DNA from: Pratylenchus scribneri
Taxonomy: Eukaryota; Nematoda; Chromadorea; Rhabditida; Pratylenchidae
Length of the DNA: 64,000 nt
Direction: 5' to 3'
Assembly: GCA_030063045.1 (NCBI GenBank)
Contig: JAQSEB010000041.1
Coordinates: forward strand, 1,729,501 to 1,793,500
Part shown: piece by piece, positions 10,801 through 23,110 of the stretch
Numbering within the stretch: the stretch's first letter is position 1
Layout of the letters: every line of letters starts with the position of its first letter
Program-made: the position numbers and the translations under genes
The notes under the pieces: model-generated
Told to the model about the DNA's origin: nothing
Database searches by the model: none
Seen by the model: the letters and a program-made list of their open reading frames with translations, nothing else

Positions 10801-13800
10801 TAAATTATTCTATTAATAATTGTTTAATTTTCTCGGCGGAATAAAAAAAACACATATTTAATATAAGGATGGCGTGGCGCAGTTGGTTAAGGGTTTGGGT
10901 CTAGTCATTCCCTTTCCTTCTGCAATAAGCTGGGTCAAGACCGAGCCACGCCATCGAATATTTTTTAAACATTTTTTGCAAATTTATTTTTAAAAATTTT
11001 ATTTTGTTTCATTTAAATATTATTTTATTTAAACTTACTCTTCAGTGTGAACTTTGGCTCGATTATTTGCCAAATTTTGATGCAATCGCAATGATTGAAT
11101 TGGAACTAAAAAATATTAAAATTATTTAAAATTTTAATAGAATTAAACTAACTGATATAATTTTCATAGGATTGAGGGATGCAAATTGTGTCACTTTTCA
11201 GAATATCATTCACCCCGTCCAAGCATTCAGGGCACAGTTCATTGTCACCAAAAGAGCCCAACAATTCACTGACAATCTTAAAATAAATTAATATTTTTGG
11301 TAAATAAATAAAATCAAACAATGTCCGGCTGAGGGAATAAACCATCGTTGAAGTGGGTGGAAAGATTGCGCATATCACTGTTGATGATTCGGACTGATTT
11401 ATTCCAACTGAAATTGGCAAACATTTAATTAAATGAATGATATTTTTGATTTTGGGGACTGATAAAAAATTTCCTCCACCACTGGGAATCGAACTCGAGA
11501 CCCTAAGTGACATTTCCCCATATACTAAAGGGGGCGATATACCAATGCGTTAAAGGGTCATACATCTGGTGATCATATCATATAAATAGAGAAAGAAAAA
11601 ACATAAATTTGCATATAAAATTCTTGCGCAGGGGATAATTAAATTTAAAATAACCTTCCAATCTATACTAAAAGTTTCAGAACAAAAAATCAATTCATTA
11701 AAAAGATTAAGTTACAACCAACGGAGATTTACCAACTTTTATTAATTTAATAGAATTAGACTTACAATTCCTCTTTGCAATATTCCAAGCTCAAAATTGC
11801 ATTCGGATTCTTCTCCACCGCATAAACATTCAGTTTGAATTTTTTGGTGCTGCCTTTTGTTCCAGCACTTTCATTTACTATCGCCTTTTGAGCATTTAAT
11901 GCAGCCGTCACCAGTGGCCCTCGGCCTGCGCCCAAAACCATCAAAGTAATTTCGGTCACTTCTTTCTCGATCAAATCCTTGATGGCATATTTGATTGCAG
12001 CTTGATAGTAGTCATATTTGGTTTGGTCTTGTTCAAATGTATGATAAACTGTTGAGTCCAGATTCCTTGAAAGTGGCTCAAGTGGAAACTGAAAAATTAA
12101 TTAATAATTTTTATTATTATTTTTCGAATATTTTTTCTGGCCATTTAATTTGTTTATGGTTACGTATTTTTGGTCAAAATATGGTATTTAGTCTAAAAAT
12201 GTACAAAAGAATGTATAAAATTGTTAATCGAGTTCGAAAAAAAAATTATTGTTCTCTGAGTGGATTCGAACCCGAGACCTAAAATTTGTAAAAGTGAAGA
12301 GCCTCTTTTGGTCGAAAATTTTCAAAAAAAAATTATTAAATCGTTAATTTCATTTACCTGTAATTCATCGCAAAAATCAGTAAATGGATTATCCCTATTG
12401 ACGGCAATTTGATTGTAAATTGTGTCATGCAAAAGCTTCTCCTGTATTTGATTCAACATAGATTTGCTTGATGAGATCGAAATGTGTTGTTTTCGGCTTT
12501 GAATTAGGAAATTCAACAATTCTGAATGCTTTCTAAAAAAGAAATAAATTAATTAAAAATTAAACATTTTTGATACCTTGGTAAAATCATTTTCGATGCA
12601 TGGTCTGAACAAAACAGGAAATAATCAATAATTGCCACAATTAACTGAAATTAATTAATTAAATTATTGATTTTTGATTCAATTAATTTTTACGGGTTCA
12701 GCATTCCATTTGGGTAAAGTAGAACAATTTTGAAATTCGTCACCCAAATCTTCGGTGAACATCAATCCAACCAATAAACGTGTGGAATTGCCGCAGAATG
12801 TCCGAAAATTACGCCAGACCATCCAAATTTCATCATCATCGCCGCATCCGATCAATTCTTTTGGATTTGTTGGCAGCAAAATCCAAAAACTAAAATTTTA
12901 AATTGATTAAAATTAAATAATTAATTTAATTTTACTATGGTGGTTGGGCATTGGAATTCAAATGTCCCCTTATTAATGCGGCAAGCTTTGGCGAATTTGC
13001 ATGTTTCAATTCCAGCACAACACTGTTAATGCCCAAATAATTTGCATAATCGAGTTCCTAAAATATTTTCAAAAATTATTTATAAAAATTGTTTAATTCT
13101 ACCTTTTGGAAGTGCACTGAAGAAATTTCTGCAAGCCATTCATTTTCCGAATCCGGGTCCTAAAATGAATGTAAACATTAATTTGAGAGCTATTTTTATG
13201 TTTTGATTTATTTTTTGTATCAGATTTGGAGAAAAATTCATATAATGTTTTGGAACATTTTCTTACAAATTTTTTACTAAATTTTGCTTATTTTGGCACT
13301 CTTTTCGGGAAAAATTTCAGTGGAAAATGGAATAAAAAGTCAAAAATTATCTAATTTTGTTTTTCCTGAAACCTATTATGGCAGATTTACGGAAGAATAA
13401 AATCTAAATAATCGCCTACGGAAGAATAAAATCTAAATACCTAATCGCCTATTTTAGTATTTTTGTGTTTGTGTCCTAAAAATCCATTCCCTTTAAATTA
13501 GTGTACTTACAATCCAAGTTGAGATCAAGCAATTAACATGCTTCTGCCGAAACGGAAGTTCCATTTGCAAGTCTAAAAATGATATTTATTAATGTAAAAT
13601 AAATTGAAAAACCTGGTAAATGAATGGGTGGTACCGCCTGGCTTGGGTCCGGAATCCAAAAGCATCGTTTCATCCCGCCCAGTGGATATGTAATAAATGA
13701 ATAGCCGGAATTCACAAATTTGGTGCAATACATCGAAAGTCTTCGGTCATGCCAATTCGGTTTGTTCTCTGCATATTCCCGGTTATTAAAAAACCATCCA

Positions 13801-13847
13801 AAATTTGGTCGAATCAAAACATTCTGTTGGGCGGTTTTTGTTGACAT
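7826..13847 (-). CDS. prmt-5: Protein arginine methyltransferase 5
   Basis: Type II methyltransferase making symmetric dimethylarginine on histones and Sm proteins. Many short exons. The N-terminal TIM-barrel part starts [18 protein letters not shown]. The SAM-binding motif is [10 protein letters not shown], followed by [17 protein letters not shown] and the double-glutamate loop [11 protein letters not shown] with CPECLDG. The beta-barrel end has [37 protein letters not shown] and WYEWQIKYR, finishing NMKLY before the stop. A 2.6-kb intron (about 8432-11038) between VHTEE and LKRKITDSF holds a LINE, tRNA-like remnants and A+T-rich filler. Two further introns hold SINE copies. It starts 250 bp downstream of ATP synthase beta and precedes PEX10, so co-transcription is plausible. 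Confidence 0.93.
8735..8772 (-). repeat. tRNA-like 3' half at the LINE insertion site
   Basis: On the minus strand this reads GAGGTCGCGGGTTCGAATCC then CACCATGGGCAG, with box B and a 3'-acceptor-like end. It abuts the (AAC)n tail of the LINE. This implies the LINE inserted into, or just beside, an older tRNA-derived sequence. Confidence 0.55.
8762..8772. repeat. LINE target-site duplication, copy 1
   Basis: GCGACCTCCGT, identical to 10397-10407, lies directly next to the (AAC)n end of the element. Confidence 0.75.
8773..10396 (-). mobile_element. 5'-truncated non-LTR retrotransposon (CR1/Jockey-like LINE)
   Basis: The element is bounded by an 11-bp direct repeat, GCGACCTCCGT, at 8762-8772 and 10397-10407, taken as the target-site duplication. 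It ends in an (AAC)n tail at the 8773 side, and contains an uninterrupted reverse transcriptase frame. The upstream endonuclease and ORF1 are absent, so it is a dead-on-arrival 5' truncation. The intact frame and perfect duplication argue for a fairly recent insertion. It lies sense within the large PRMT5 intron. Clade assignment by eye is tentative. Confidence 0.85.
8804..10465 (-). CDS. Reverse transcriptase of truncated LINE
   Basis: A 553-codon open frame. RT motifs are in order: [34 protein letters not shown] (block A Asp), [18 protein letters not shown] (block B), and [10 protein letters not shown] (catalytic YADD). Thumb sequence follows (KILGVTFD), with a C-terminal Cys/His-containing tail ([25 protein letters not shown]) common in CR1/Jockey-type elements. 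The frame opens at 10465, but the part above 10396 lies outside the target-site duplication, so roughly the first 23 codons are host flank and no natural start is present. Expression is doubtful. Confidence 0.85.
   Translation of the reverse strand: MANSAPLDFLVDSGREEELDGGRRLQTDRVSDVQPTTTTLLQMVYQSPGYFHIAPPRTSLPPASHQHGFRKNHSTTSALLKLSNHISNGFNQKRPAHRTVIIALDLSKAFDSVDHRLLIDLINANCQSPIARWLSTYLRGRQSSTNFRNASSPFRIIRTGVPQGSVISPALFNAYIRDLPTPPPGIHLVSYADDITLFSSGPKIGPIVRRLNNFLPQLKEFLDNRSLSISAAKSSVTLVTPDTREACMHPRVFIENTLLPLEKRPKILGVTFDTMFTFSHHGRNIASKVARRNNILKALAGSSWGQQKEIISSTYKAIGRSLINYAAPVWTPLLSNTIFGKLQSSQNTALRIATGCTKMSPISHLHCETEILPVVEHNTMLTDQFFAACFDPNHPNHELTSFERPRCMKNTLRSFSKDRVSQAAIQGVQGPIPIRQIQQRIHFSTVQSTINNFPNNPILGTLPPRISKTEKKLPRHTRTILSQLRSGYCSALNSYRNRLDPLVPNNCPDYSRTPHDPPHLFICPSFPTTLKPADLWTNPRLISEQLIPRLSRN
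10397..10407. repeat. LINE target-site duplication, copy 2
   Basis: GCGACCTCCGT at the truncated 5' border of the element. It matches 8762-8772 exactly. Confidence 0.75.
10868..10955 (+). repeat. tRNA-like hairpin in PRMT5 intron
   Basis: An 88-nt segment closed by a perfect 11-bp stem, GATGGCGTGGC with GCCACGCCATC. It has a box-A-like TGGCGCAGTTGGTTAAGG and a weak T-arm-like hairpin around GGGTCAAGACCGAGCC. No good anticodon arm or box B is visible. It could be a decayed long-variable-arm tRNA or another structured repeat. Confidence 0.45.
11455..11585 (-). mobile_element. tRNA-derived SINE-like element, copy 2
   Basis: On the minus strand GGTCTCGAGTTCGATTCCCA (box B) is followed by GTGGTGGAGGAAATTTTTTA. 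The upstream part has a box-A-like TTTAACGCATTGGTATATCG. It lies in a PRMT5 intron, sense to the gene. Confidence 0.6.
12125..12330 (-). mobile_element. tRNA-derived SINE-like element, copy 3
   Basis: On the minus strand it runs AAAATTTTCGACC, AGGTCTCGGGTTCGAATCC (box B), a T-run, and a tail with ACATTTTTAGACTAAATACC. Same layout as the copies at 49280, 49440 and 58120. It lies in a PRMT5 intron. Confidence 0.65.
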
Positions 13848-14096
13848 TCAAAAATGATAATTAATTAAAATTAAATTCCATTCCAGACAAAATTTCAAAT
13901 AATAAAATGGCTAATTTAAAGCCTTATGAATGATATAAAAAATGTATTTCAAAAAAACAATTTATTAGGTCAAAACACAAATCAAATCAATCAATTTTTA
14001 ACTGAGACAACATTTTCCTATATTAATAAAATTGAAATGAAACCATCTAAAATTCTGAGCTATTTCCCTGTGCTTTCAATATTCTCTTTCTATTCT

Positions 14097-16001
<1,905 letters not shown>

Positions 16002-16335
16002 CTTATTATTCGAATGAAAATGCTAATTAAACTTTATCTAATTAATAGGTATGTTTTAAGTCAATTTAGTGGACAATAAATAAAAAGAATGGTTTTCTTT
16101 TTCATTACCATCATTATAATTAAATATGAATAATAATGTAATGTCAAATTTATGCGAATTTTTATAAGAATATGATGAATAAATTTATAACAATGTGAAT
16201 AAACAATTTGTATGTTGTGTCATTCGGTCAATTAATTGAGAGATCCATCCTATTTTGAGTCCTGTTGATTTATTGTTGTGGCATCTGGGAGAAGTCGGCG
16301 CTTTACTCTTAAATTAAAAATTTATAATGTGTTAA
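16002..16335. other. Short intergenic region
   Basis: About 330 bp, A+T-rich. It lies between the 3' end of a small membrane-protein gene and the start of ATP synthase beta, both on the minus strand. No gene or clear repeat was seen. It may hold the beta-subunit promoter or an operon spacer. Confidence 0.4.
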
Positions 16336-16884
16336 CTACACAATAACATACCAGCGGGTGGATTTTGAGTAGTCAATTGAGTCGGTGCCTTCGTCGTACT
16401 TGAATGTTAAAAATTTGTATTATATTTTATCATCAAAACATACTCCCAAAGGAATTTGGATAAAATGCCGATGAGCCAACCAAAGAGGACTGCGTATACG
16501 CCATATTTGTGATGGTAACCGATCACCTCACCCCTGAGACCATCGAGTCTGCCATCCAATTTGCCAATTTCCTTGCCAATGCTGCCAATTTCAGCTTTCT
16601 AAAAATTGGTTTGGATATTAATTTTAATATGAATAAAAAGTTTACCATTCGATGAAACGCTTTGTCCTCCATGTCTTCCAGTATTTTTGAGAGTTCATAG
16701 GAAATTTTCACATCTTGCTGAAATTCGAAATTTTACTAGCGTAATTTAAGATGAATACTTGTTGACGAATGGGAGTGGTGGACAGCAAGGCTTGTTGGTT
16801 GGAAATGGTCAAGTAGTTGGGAAGGTGAGAAGAAAGACGAACAAGAGCGCGCTTGACGAAACCAGTTTTGCAGGCAGCCAACAT
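16336..16884 (-). CDS. Small mitochondrial-looking membrane protein, unknown
   Basis: Four exons, about 130 residues. The N terminus (MLAACKTGFVKRALVRLSSH) is rich in Arg/Lys/Ser with no acidic residues, as in mitochondrial presequences. A predicted coiled coil follows (SKILEDMEDKAFHRMKAEIG and the heptad-like run IGKLDGRLDGLRGE), then one hydrophobic segment (VYAVLFGWLIGILSKFLW) and an acidic end (YDEGTDSIDYSK). The last splice is unclear. Read through, it stops after RWYVIV; spliced at the nearest AG it stops at once. It lies 335 bp upstream of ATP synthase beta on the same strand. The family is not recognised. Confidence 0.55.
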
Positions 16885-17876
16885 AGGATTTCAAAAAAAT
16901 TTATTTTATCTGAAAATCAAATACCTATAAAGATGGAATAAATTAAGTTTAATTAAAATTATCTTTTAGCCTAGTACCTAATTATAATAAATATAGGTAG
17001 AAAGAATAGAATAAATCGAAATTACAAGTAATAGATTAATGAAAATTGTGTATGAATTTTATATCACCATAAATTTGTGCTTATTTACTCTTAATTTAAC
17101 GGAAGACTGCTGGGTAAAATCTAATTTTTGTCTTAATGAAAATGAAAGCTGAGATAAATAAATCCAAATTCTGCTTGCTTTTATGGTCATGGGTCTCATG
17201 GCTCGGCTTGGTTATTAGCGCTTTTTGTGGATTGATCGTTCGTTTCGTTGCGAACTAATGCAAAAAATCGATTTTCCTTGCTATTTCTCGCTAGCCAATA
17301 TGTAGCATTGTCTATCATTCCCCTTTTTCTTTCTAAATAATATTCTTTCGATAAATAACACAGAATGACAATTATTAAAAATGTATTTATTCAAATAAAA
17401 AATGAAGTCTCTGTTTGTTTTTGTTTGAATTTGAATTTTTTTATCCATATTAGAGCCCAGCGAATTGAAAATCTTCCGGACCGGATTACCGACTAAAGGA
17501 TTGGAAAAACACCGGACCGGATTCCGTACGGATTAGTCCGAACGGATTGGAAAAATATACGGATTACGGACTAGAGATCCGTATGAATCCGTATGGATCC
17601 GGAATCCGTGCCGGCCTCTAGTTTAGATTTAGAGAAACCCAAAAATGTTATGGTTCTGTTCTAATTCTAATCTAATTCTTAACCTGCTGGTGCGAAAAAT
17701 CGTCAAATTTGACGAAATCGTCAAAACCCTTTTTTCTGGACTCGGTGGAAATTTCACAAATATTTATTTGATTGATTTCTTTGTATTTTAATTTCCTTCA
17801 TTCCTCTGTTTTACGTATTTAGCACTTCGAAAAATCTCACAAAACAAAAAAAAAGCATTTTTAAATTCATTGGACA
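16885..17876. other. Intergenic region between divergent genes
   Basis: About 1 kb between the minus-strand membrane-protein gene and the plus-strand gene at 17877. Apart from the repeat at 17455-17630 and a GTCAAATTTGAC palindrome near 17703 I see only A+T-rich sequence. Both promoters are likely here. Confidence 0.5.
17455..17630. repeat. GGATCCGTA-type internally repetitive element
   Basis: Dense repetition on both strands of short words such as CCGGACCGGATT, GTACGGATTAG, ATACGGATTACGG and ATCCGTATG, ending in TCCGGAATCCGTGCCGG. It stands out from the A+T-rich surroundings. No coding capacity. Confidence 0.55.
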
Positions 17877-18678
17877 ATGGAGATGAACCAACAACTAAAA
17901 TTCGTCGTAACTTATGCAGTCGCTGCTCAGGGTGGTCGGAATTTGGAGGTTTTTTAATACTCTAGTTATTTTAATATGATGCTATTCATACAGAAGCAAC
18001 GATCCCAATCCGTGACTAATGCACCACCTGTGCCAATGCCAATGGTAATTTATTTGCTTATATTTATTTAACCAATTTTTTAGGAAAACAAAGAAATAAT
18101 TACCGAAGAAATTGGCTTGGAGGATGATCCAAAATACTGGTTGAAAATGGCAAAGTCCGAACTTGACCTTAAAAACTTGTGTCAAGCATCAGAGAAAGCA
18201 TACATGGCAGGTTGAATTTTACAGACATTATCGCGTTTAATTGGTTTAATTAAGGAAGGAAGGCTTTGGACAGCTATGTCAAGCGCAACGGTATTAAATT
18301 GGATTCGCATGATGCCGCCAACTATTTTATGCGCTGCCTTTGCAAAGAAATGCATTCACTTCCACAAGAGCCATACATCACCCTTCATGATACTTGGGAC
18401 TTCTGCATAAACGGGTAAGTTCTATCTAATTAGAATAAAAAAATTTTAAAAATTTTTCTAGAGCTCATTGGAATTTCTTCAATGCGACCTGGGGCAGTGA
18501 GACGATTGTAAAGACTTTCAACAAGGTTTCCGACTTCATTGACGAAATGCAAAACTTGCCTTTGTTGAGCAATGGACACAAGAATTTCATCTTGAAGGTG
18601 AACATTTGCAACAATAAGAAAGTGGTGGCGAAGCCGACATCGGAATCAGGCCCTTGGATCATCCGTAACAAAGACTAG
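17877..18678 (+). CDS. Unrecognised ~220-residue protein
   Basis: Five exons with clean GT-AG borders and a consistent frame from MEMNQQLKFVVTYAV to PWIIRNKD and stop. No signal peptide or membrane segment is seen. The middle is charged and helical (DDPKYWLKMAKSELDLKNLC and SEKAYMAGRKALDSYVKRNG). A conserved-looking aromatic stretch follows (ITLHDTWDFCINGAHWNFF). The helical part is vaguely like a HEPN or TPR-type helical repeat, but I would not assign it. The next gene starts 233 bp downstream on the same strand. Probably nematode-restricted. Confidence 0.65.
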
Positions 18679-18903
18679 CTGATACAAAGAAGAAAGCAAG
18701 AAAAGATCTCGACAATTGACCACTAAAATAATTTTTATTTCGCATATGTTTATCATCTTCTTTCAATAAAATTGGAAATTTTTGTGACCAATTTAAGAAA
18801 AGCATTATTTTTGTGCATTATACTTATTTATCTTTTTAAGTTCTAGCAGCTTGTATAAACTAATCACAGTAGATGAATTTAAAATTCCCACATTCAAATT
18901 GCT

Positions 18904-18911
18904 TCTTTCAG
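18904..18911 (+). promoter_or_regulatory. Candidate trans-splice acceptor before ANKRD13
   Basis: A CTTTCAG-type acceptor ends directly at the ATG of the ANKRD13 frame (18912). No upstream exon with a matching donor is obvious, so it may accept a spliced leader. No spliced-leader RNA gene was found here to support it. Confidence 0.35.
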
Positions 18912-21685
18912 ATGGAAATTGCAAAACAATTAAAAGACTCTTATCCACTTCATTTTGCTATCCTGGAGAATGATATAAATGCATTGAATGCCGAATTGCA
19001 ATCAAGGAATAATTTAAAGGAAATTATCGATAGGCCTGATCCACATGGAAGAACGCCCATTATGCTCGCAACCATGCTTGGCCGTCTTGATCTGGCAGAA
19101 ATGCTTTTGGACAATGGTGCTAATGCGAATACTCAAAATAAAGGTTGTAAAATTGAGACTAATTTTAACCTATTTTTTGCATTAATTTAGGAATGTGGAG
19201 CCTTTCACATGAAGCAATATTAACAAAGGATTCAAGTTTTTTAAAGAAAGTTCTTACATTGAGGAATTATCAACAGGCAATTCAAACAACAAAAATATTG
19301 CGTGAGACAAATAGGAATTTTAAGGTACAATTTTATCCATTTTACTAAAGTAAAATATCGATTTTAGGATACACCCGATTTTTATGTTGAAATGGCATGG
19401 GAGTTTACTTCATGGTTGCCATTTATAAAGAATATGTGCCCTTCAGATACATACAAGGTTAATAAATTAATATTATAATTATTTTAATTAGTAATCATTA
19501 TTAGATTTACAAACATGGAAATAATATTCGAATTGATGCAAATATGCTTGAAATTTCAAATTCAAAAGAGCGATCAGCGGAAAGAAACTCCGATCAATCT
19601 TTTATCTTCCGCTTCCCAACCGATGAATTGGTTGAGATTATTTTTATTGACCGCAACGAAGGAATTGTAAGTTTTGGAAAATACATAGCTTAACAATTAT
19701 TATTTTAGGCATATGTCCAAAATTTGGAACTTCTTACCGAACCGGCACTTGAAGAATTTATTCCAACTGAATCGACGGTAATGCAAAAAATCAAATCGCC
19801 AATTACAACCACATATGTTGATGTGGCAAATGTTGGCTTTGAGCGTTCACAAAAGGGCTCAAGATTATTTTCTTGGATTGGATCCAATGATAAGGAAGAA
19901 GAAATTGAGGGATATACATGGTAATTTTATATTTAAATTAAATTAACAAATTTAAAATGTTTAGTCGGGTTTTCACAGCATCAAATGTTGAAATTGTTAC
20001 AAAAACATGTTTTGACCATTTAACGGAAGCAGAAAGAGAAGAAGCATCAAAAGAGGTTAACCAAATAAATAAAATTATTCCTAATGAATCATTTTTACCT
20101 AAAGGATTCAAATAAAACGCTCTCAATTTTAATGAGCCTCTTCGAGAAAAAGAAAGTGGAAAATAAAGGAATTATTAACAATGGCGCAGAAAATTGCAAT
20201 GAAATTGATGCCATTGAATATTTGGGAAGAGCATCAGAGGCTGGCACAGAACATATTGGTATTAAACTAATTTTTATTCTTTAATTATTATTAAATTTCA
20301 AAGGACCACCAAGAGAAGAGCATATTAAAACGAACAATTTTAATGCAAGTTTATGGCTATCCGAGAGTTTCCCATTGAATTTGCGCGAAGTTTTTCCAAT
20401 TATTGATTTAATGGCGGTATAAATATTTTATACGATTAATTTTTAAAATATTTAAGGTACGCAATACAAAATTTTCGCGTTTGAAACGATTTATTGAGCT
20501 GCAAATGCCTTCCGGCTTTCCAATTCGCATTAAAATACCGGTAATAAATATTAAATATATTTTTCAAATTATTTTTTATTTAGATTTTCCATTTAATCAA
20601 TGCTCAAATAACTTTTCGCAATATCAATGAACCGAACAAAGAAGCAATCGAAATTACGGCAACCGGAGCAGATGATGAAGAGGCCGATTTTCTTCAACAA
20701 CCATTTAAATTGAAACAATCATTGTTCGACATTCCCGAGGGCATTGAAAGGCGAGAAATGACCGGCTCGCTGCTCTTCAATCGAATGGATGATGTGGAAA
20801 GGGCCCAAACAGGCGGGCAAGATTTAAGATGTAAATTTTTTGATATATACAAATGAATAATATCTAATTTGGCGAAAAATTATAGCGGATTAATGGCTTG
20901 TTCTAGACCTCTAAACCATATATACCAAATGATAGGTTCATCAAGACTCATCGATTGTTAAAATTTGTTATGCTTTAATAACAAATTTAAAGGGTTTTAA
21001 TTTTAAACCGTTAAACCATTTATGATTTTTGGTTCAATACTATTTTTAAAATTGATTAAACCTAAAAACCCCATATGCCACCATCGGGTATCATCGAACC
21101 GTTAAATATTTTTTAAAATTGCTTTCTTTAGACCACACGGTTGATGTGGAAGACGGTGGTGAATATGTTTATTTGTTGGAACGTTTCATTGGCGACCAAA
21201 TCCCGCAAACATCCACATATGAGCAGCAATTGCAAATTGCAATTGAGGAAAGTTTGGCGGCGGCATCCAATCAAGCGAACAGGAATATTTCAACAACAAT
21301 TCAAATTAATGCCGATGGAAATGAATTTGATGATGGAAGGGCAGTAGCCACTTCCTTACAATCAATGGTATTTAATTTAAAAAAAAATTAATCAATTAAC
21401 CATACATAATTGTTCAAATGGGGGTAAAAGTTTCGGATTAAGAAAGGGCTCTGGCTATGGTTCGAATCCCATAGCGAGCAAATGTTTTTTTTTAATATTA
21501 TTTATAAGTAATTTTTTATATTCCATTTTTATTAAACAAAATAATTTTAATTATTTTAGGGAGATGACGAATTGCAAAGAGCATTGGAATTGTCAAAATT
21601 GGAAGAGGAAAGACGCAAAAAGGAAATTGAAGATGAGGAAGAGGAGATGCGAATTGCCTTGGAACGATCCATGCTGGACCAATAG
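18912..21685 (+). CDS. Ankyrin-repeat/UIM endosomal adaptor (ANKRD13 family)
   Basis: ANKRD13 proteins bind Lys63-linked ubiquitin on endocytosed receptors through C-terminal ubiquitin-interacting motifs. Order seen: ankyrin repeats near the start ([19 protein letters not shown] and [20 protein letters not shown]), the family's GPCR-chaperone-like core ([59 protein letters not shown] and [15 protein letters not shown]), then acidic UIM-like helices ([46 protein letters not shown]). About a dozen exons. The intron at 20830-21130 holds an inverted-repeat element and the next intron a tRNA-like sequence. Confidence 0.9.
20885..21110. repeat. MITE-like element, family D (copy 2)
   Basis: In an ANKRD13 intron. 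It carries CTAAACCATATA, TTAAACCGTTAAACCATT and, at the end, ATCGAACCGTTAAATA, the GGTTtaa(N)GGTTcaa words shared with the other copies. The termini are less clear than in the copy at 60410. Confidence 0.45.
21415..21490 (+). repeat. tRNA-like sequence in ANKRD13 intron
   Basis: A perfect T-arm-like hairpin (CTATGGTTCGAATCCCATAG) is followed by CGAGCAAATG and a T-run. The 5' half does not fold as a tRNA. The GCAAATGTTTTTTT ending is shared with the tRNA-like sequence at 60541, so this is a repeat family. Confidence 0.5.
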
Positions 21686-21793
21686 AAAAATATGCGAATG
21701 AAAATAATAAAAATATTTAAACTTCCCAAATATTTATATTTTCCATTTTCATAAAATTTTTTACTAATTTTAATTTAATTTAATAAATTAAAA

Positions 21794-21856
21794 ATTAAGG
21801 AAGAAACTTTTCTATGTAAGCGTTTCACCAAATTTATGCTGGAATATCAAGTGATG
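21794..21856 (+). pseudogene. Duplicated MOB4 last-exon fragment
   Basis: About 63 bp nearly identical to the MOB4 terminal exon at 24035-24098 (same acceptor TTAAG, then GAAGAAACTTTTCTATGTAA and onward, with about three differences). The similarity stops before the MOB4 stop codon. It lies in the spacer after ANKRD13 with no other MOB4 exon nearby. The rest of 21686-22018 is A+T-rich with no gene. Confidence 0.75.
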
Positions 21857-22018
21857 CTATACTATACTCAATTTACCATCATCTTTGTTTATTTTTTCAA
21901 AATAAATGTTAAAATTTGGAATTCATTTTATCAATTTATTTATTTGTTCGTTGAAAAATCAATAATATTTAATGATAATTAATACATATATCCACAATTA
22001 AGAAATTTACAGTTAAAT

Positions 22019-22889
22019 ATGGCCAATCAAAACCGACTTTTGGAAAATTACATTTATTCAAGAAAGAAAGAAGAGGAACCAAGGGATTGCTTCGTTGTTT
22101 GCGATGAGACTCGAATGATAACATATAGGCACGTGGATCACAACGATTGGGAAATAGGCCATGTGGTGGATGTTTGGAAAGTTAAAGATCCGGGTGCTCT
22201 ACCAAAAAAGGTTAATTTAAAATTAATTGTTTAAGGTTAATTTAAATTTAATTGTTTTGTCAAAAAATTAGCATAATTATCAATTTCATAAATTCAAAGT
22301 TTAAATTTTTGCAGGTTAAAGTTGTCCACTTTTGCAATGTAGCCAAAGAGGGAGAAAGATATACACCGCATGGAGACTTCGTTGTATTGGAATTGGTCAA
22401 CGGTGAATTTGAGCATTTTCCGCCAGCAATTGATACAATTGGAGTTTGGGACGAATATCTGAAGATTGGTTTCAATGAAAATGGCCAACTATTATGTGAT
22501 CGCGGCATAATTCGGAAGGAATTTGGTTAATATCGCAATTCAATTTTTATAAACATTATCATTTTTAAACAGGTTCATGGTTGGAAGGATCAACAAGCGG
22601 AAAAGCAGGAAATTCTGGTTCCGGGGTGTTTACTCTAAGCGGGAAGTTCGCTGGAATTGTTGTAGCAAATTCGAAGTTCAACTTTGACACGAACACTGAT
22701 TCAATCAATAGCCTCGTCCAAAATACTTCAGAATATGTGCCGCGAGAATTAATTGTCGCAATGGAAGTTTACTCATATTTGGGTAATTTTGTTTTTTTAT
22801 AATATCAAATATATAATTTAATTTTAGTTGGACATCAAAAAGTTTCTCCTTCTGCAAAAAAGCCAAAGCAGCAGCTTTACGGATATTAA
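22019..22889 (+). CDS. Cytosolic PA-clan (trypsin-fold) protease-like protein
   Basis: Four exons, about 235 residues, from MANQNRLLENYIYSRKK to KPKQQLYGY. Near residue 147 GKAGNSGSGVFTLSGKFAGI matches the GxSG serine-nucleophile loop of PA-clan proteases (Ser about 149). GDFVVLELVNG around residue 84-94 looks like the catalytic-Asp strand (D then V-L-x-L). A catalytic His is less clear (candidates His38, His41, His69). No signal peptide is seen, unlike secreted digestive trypsins, and the N-terminal half is charged. It could be a DegP-like or virus-type-fold protease, or a catalytically dead relative. The function is not known. Spacing of 333 and 221 bp to neighbours on the same strand. Confidence 0.6.
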
Positions 22890-23110
22890 TTGACACAAAA
22901 AACAAATGTTCACAGGATGAATTTATTCTGATAATGATCATTTTATTAAAATTATTGCGATATTAAATATCTTTCATTTTGTTTATTATGCTTTGAATAA
23001 AGTTTCTAAGACTTTTTGGTTATTTTTCCACTATTATTTTATTTAATTGTATACCTTTACAGTAAATGTTTAATTTTGAATATCATAATTTTATTTTATA
23101 CCAATAAAGG

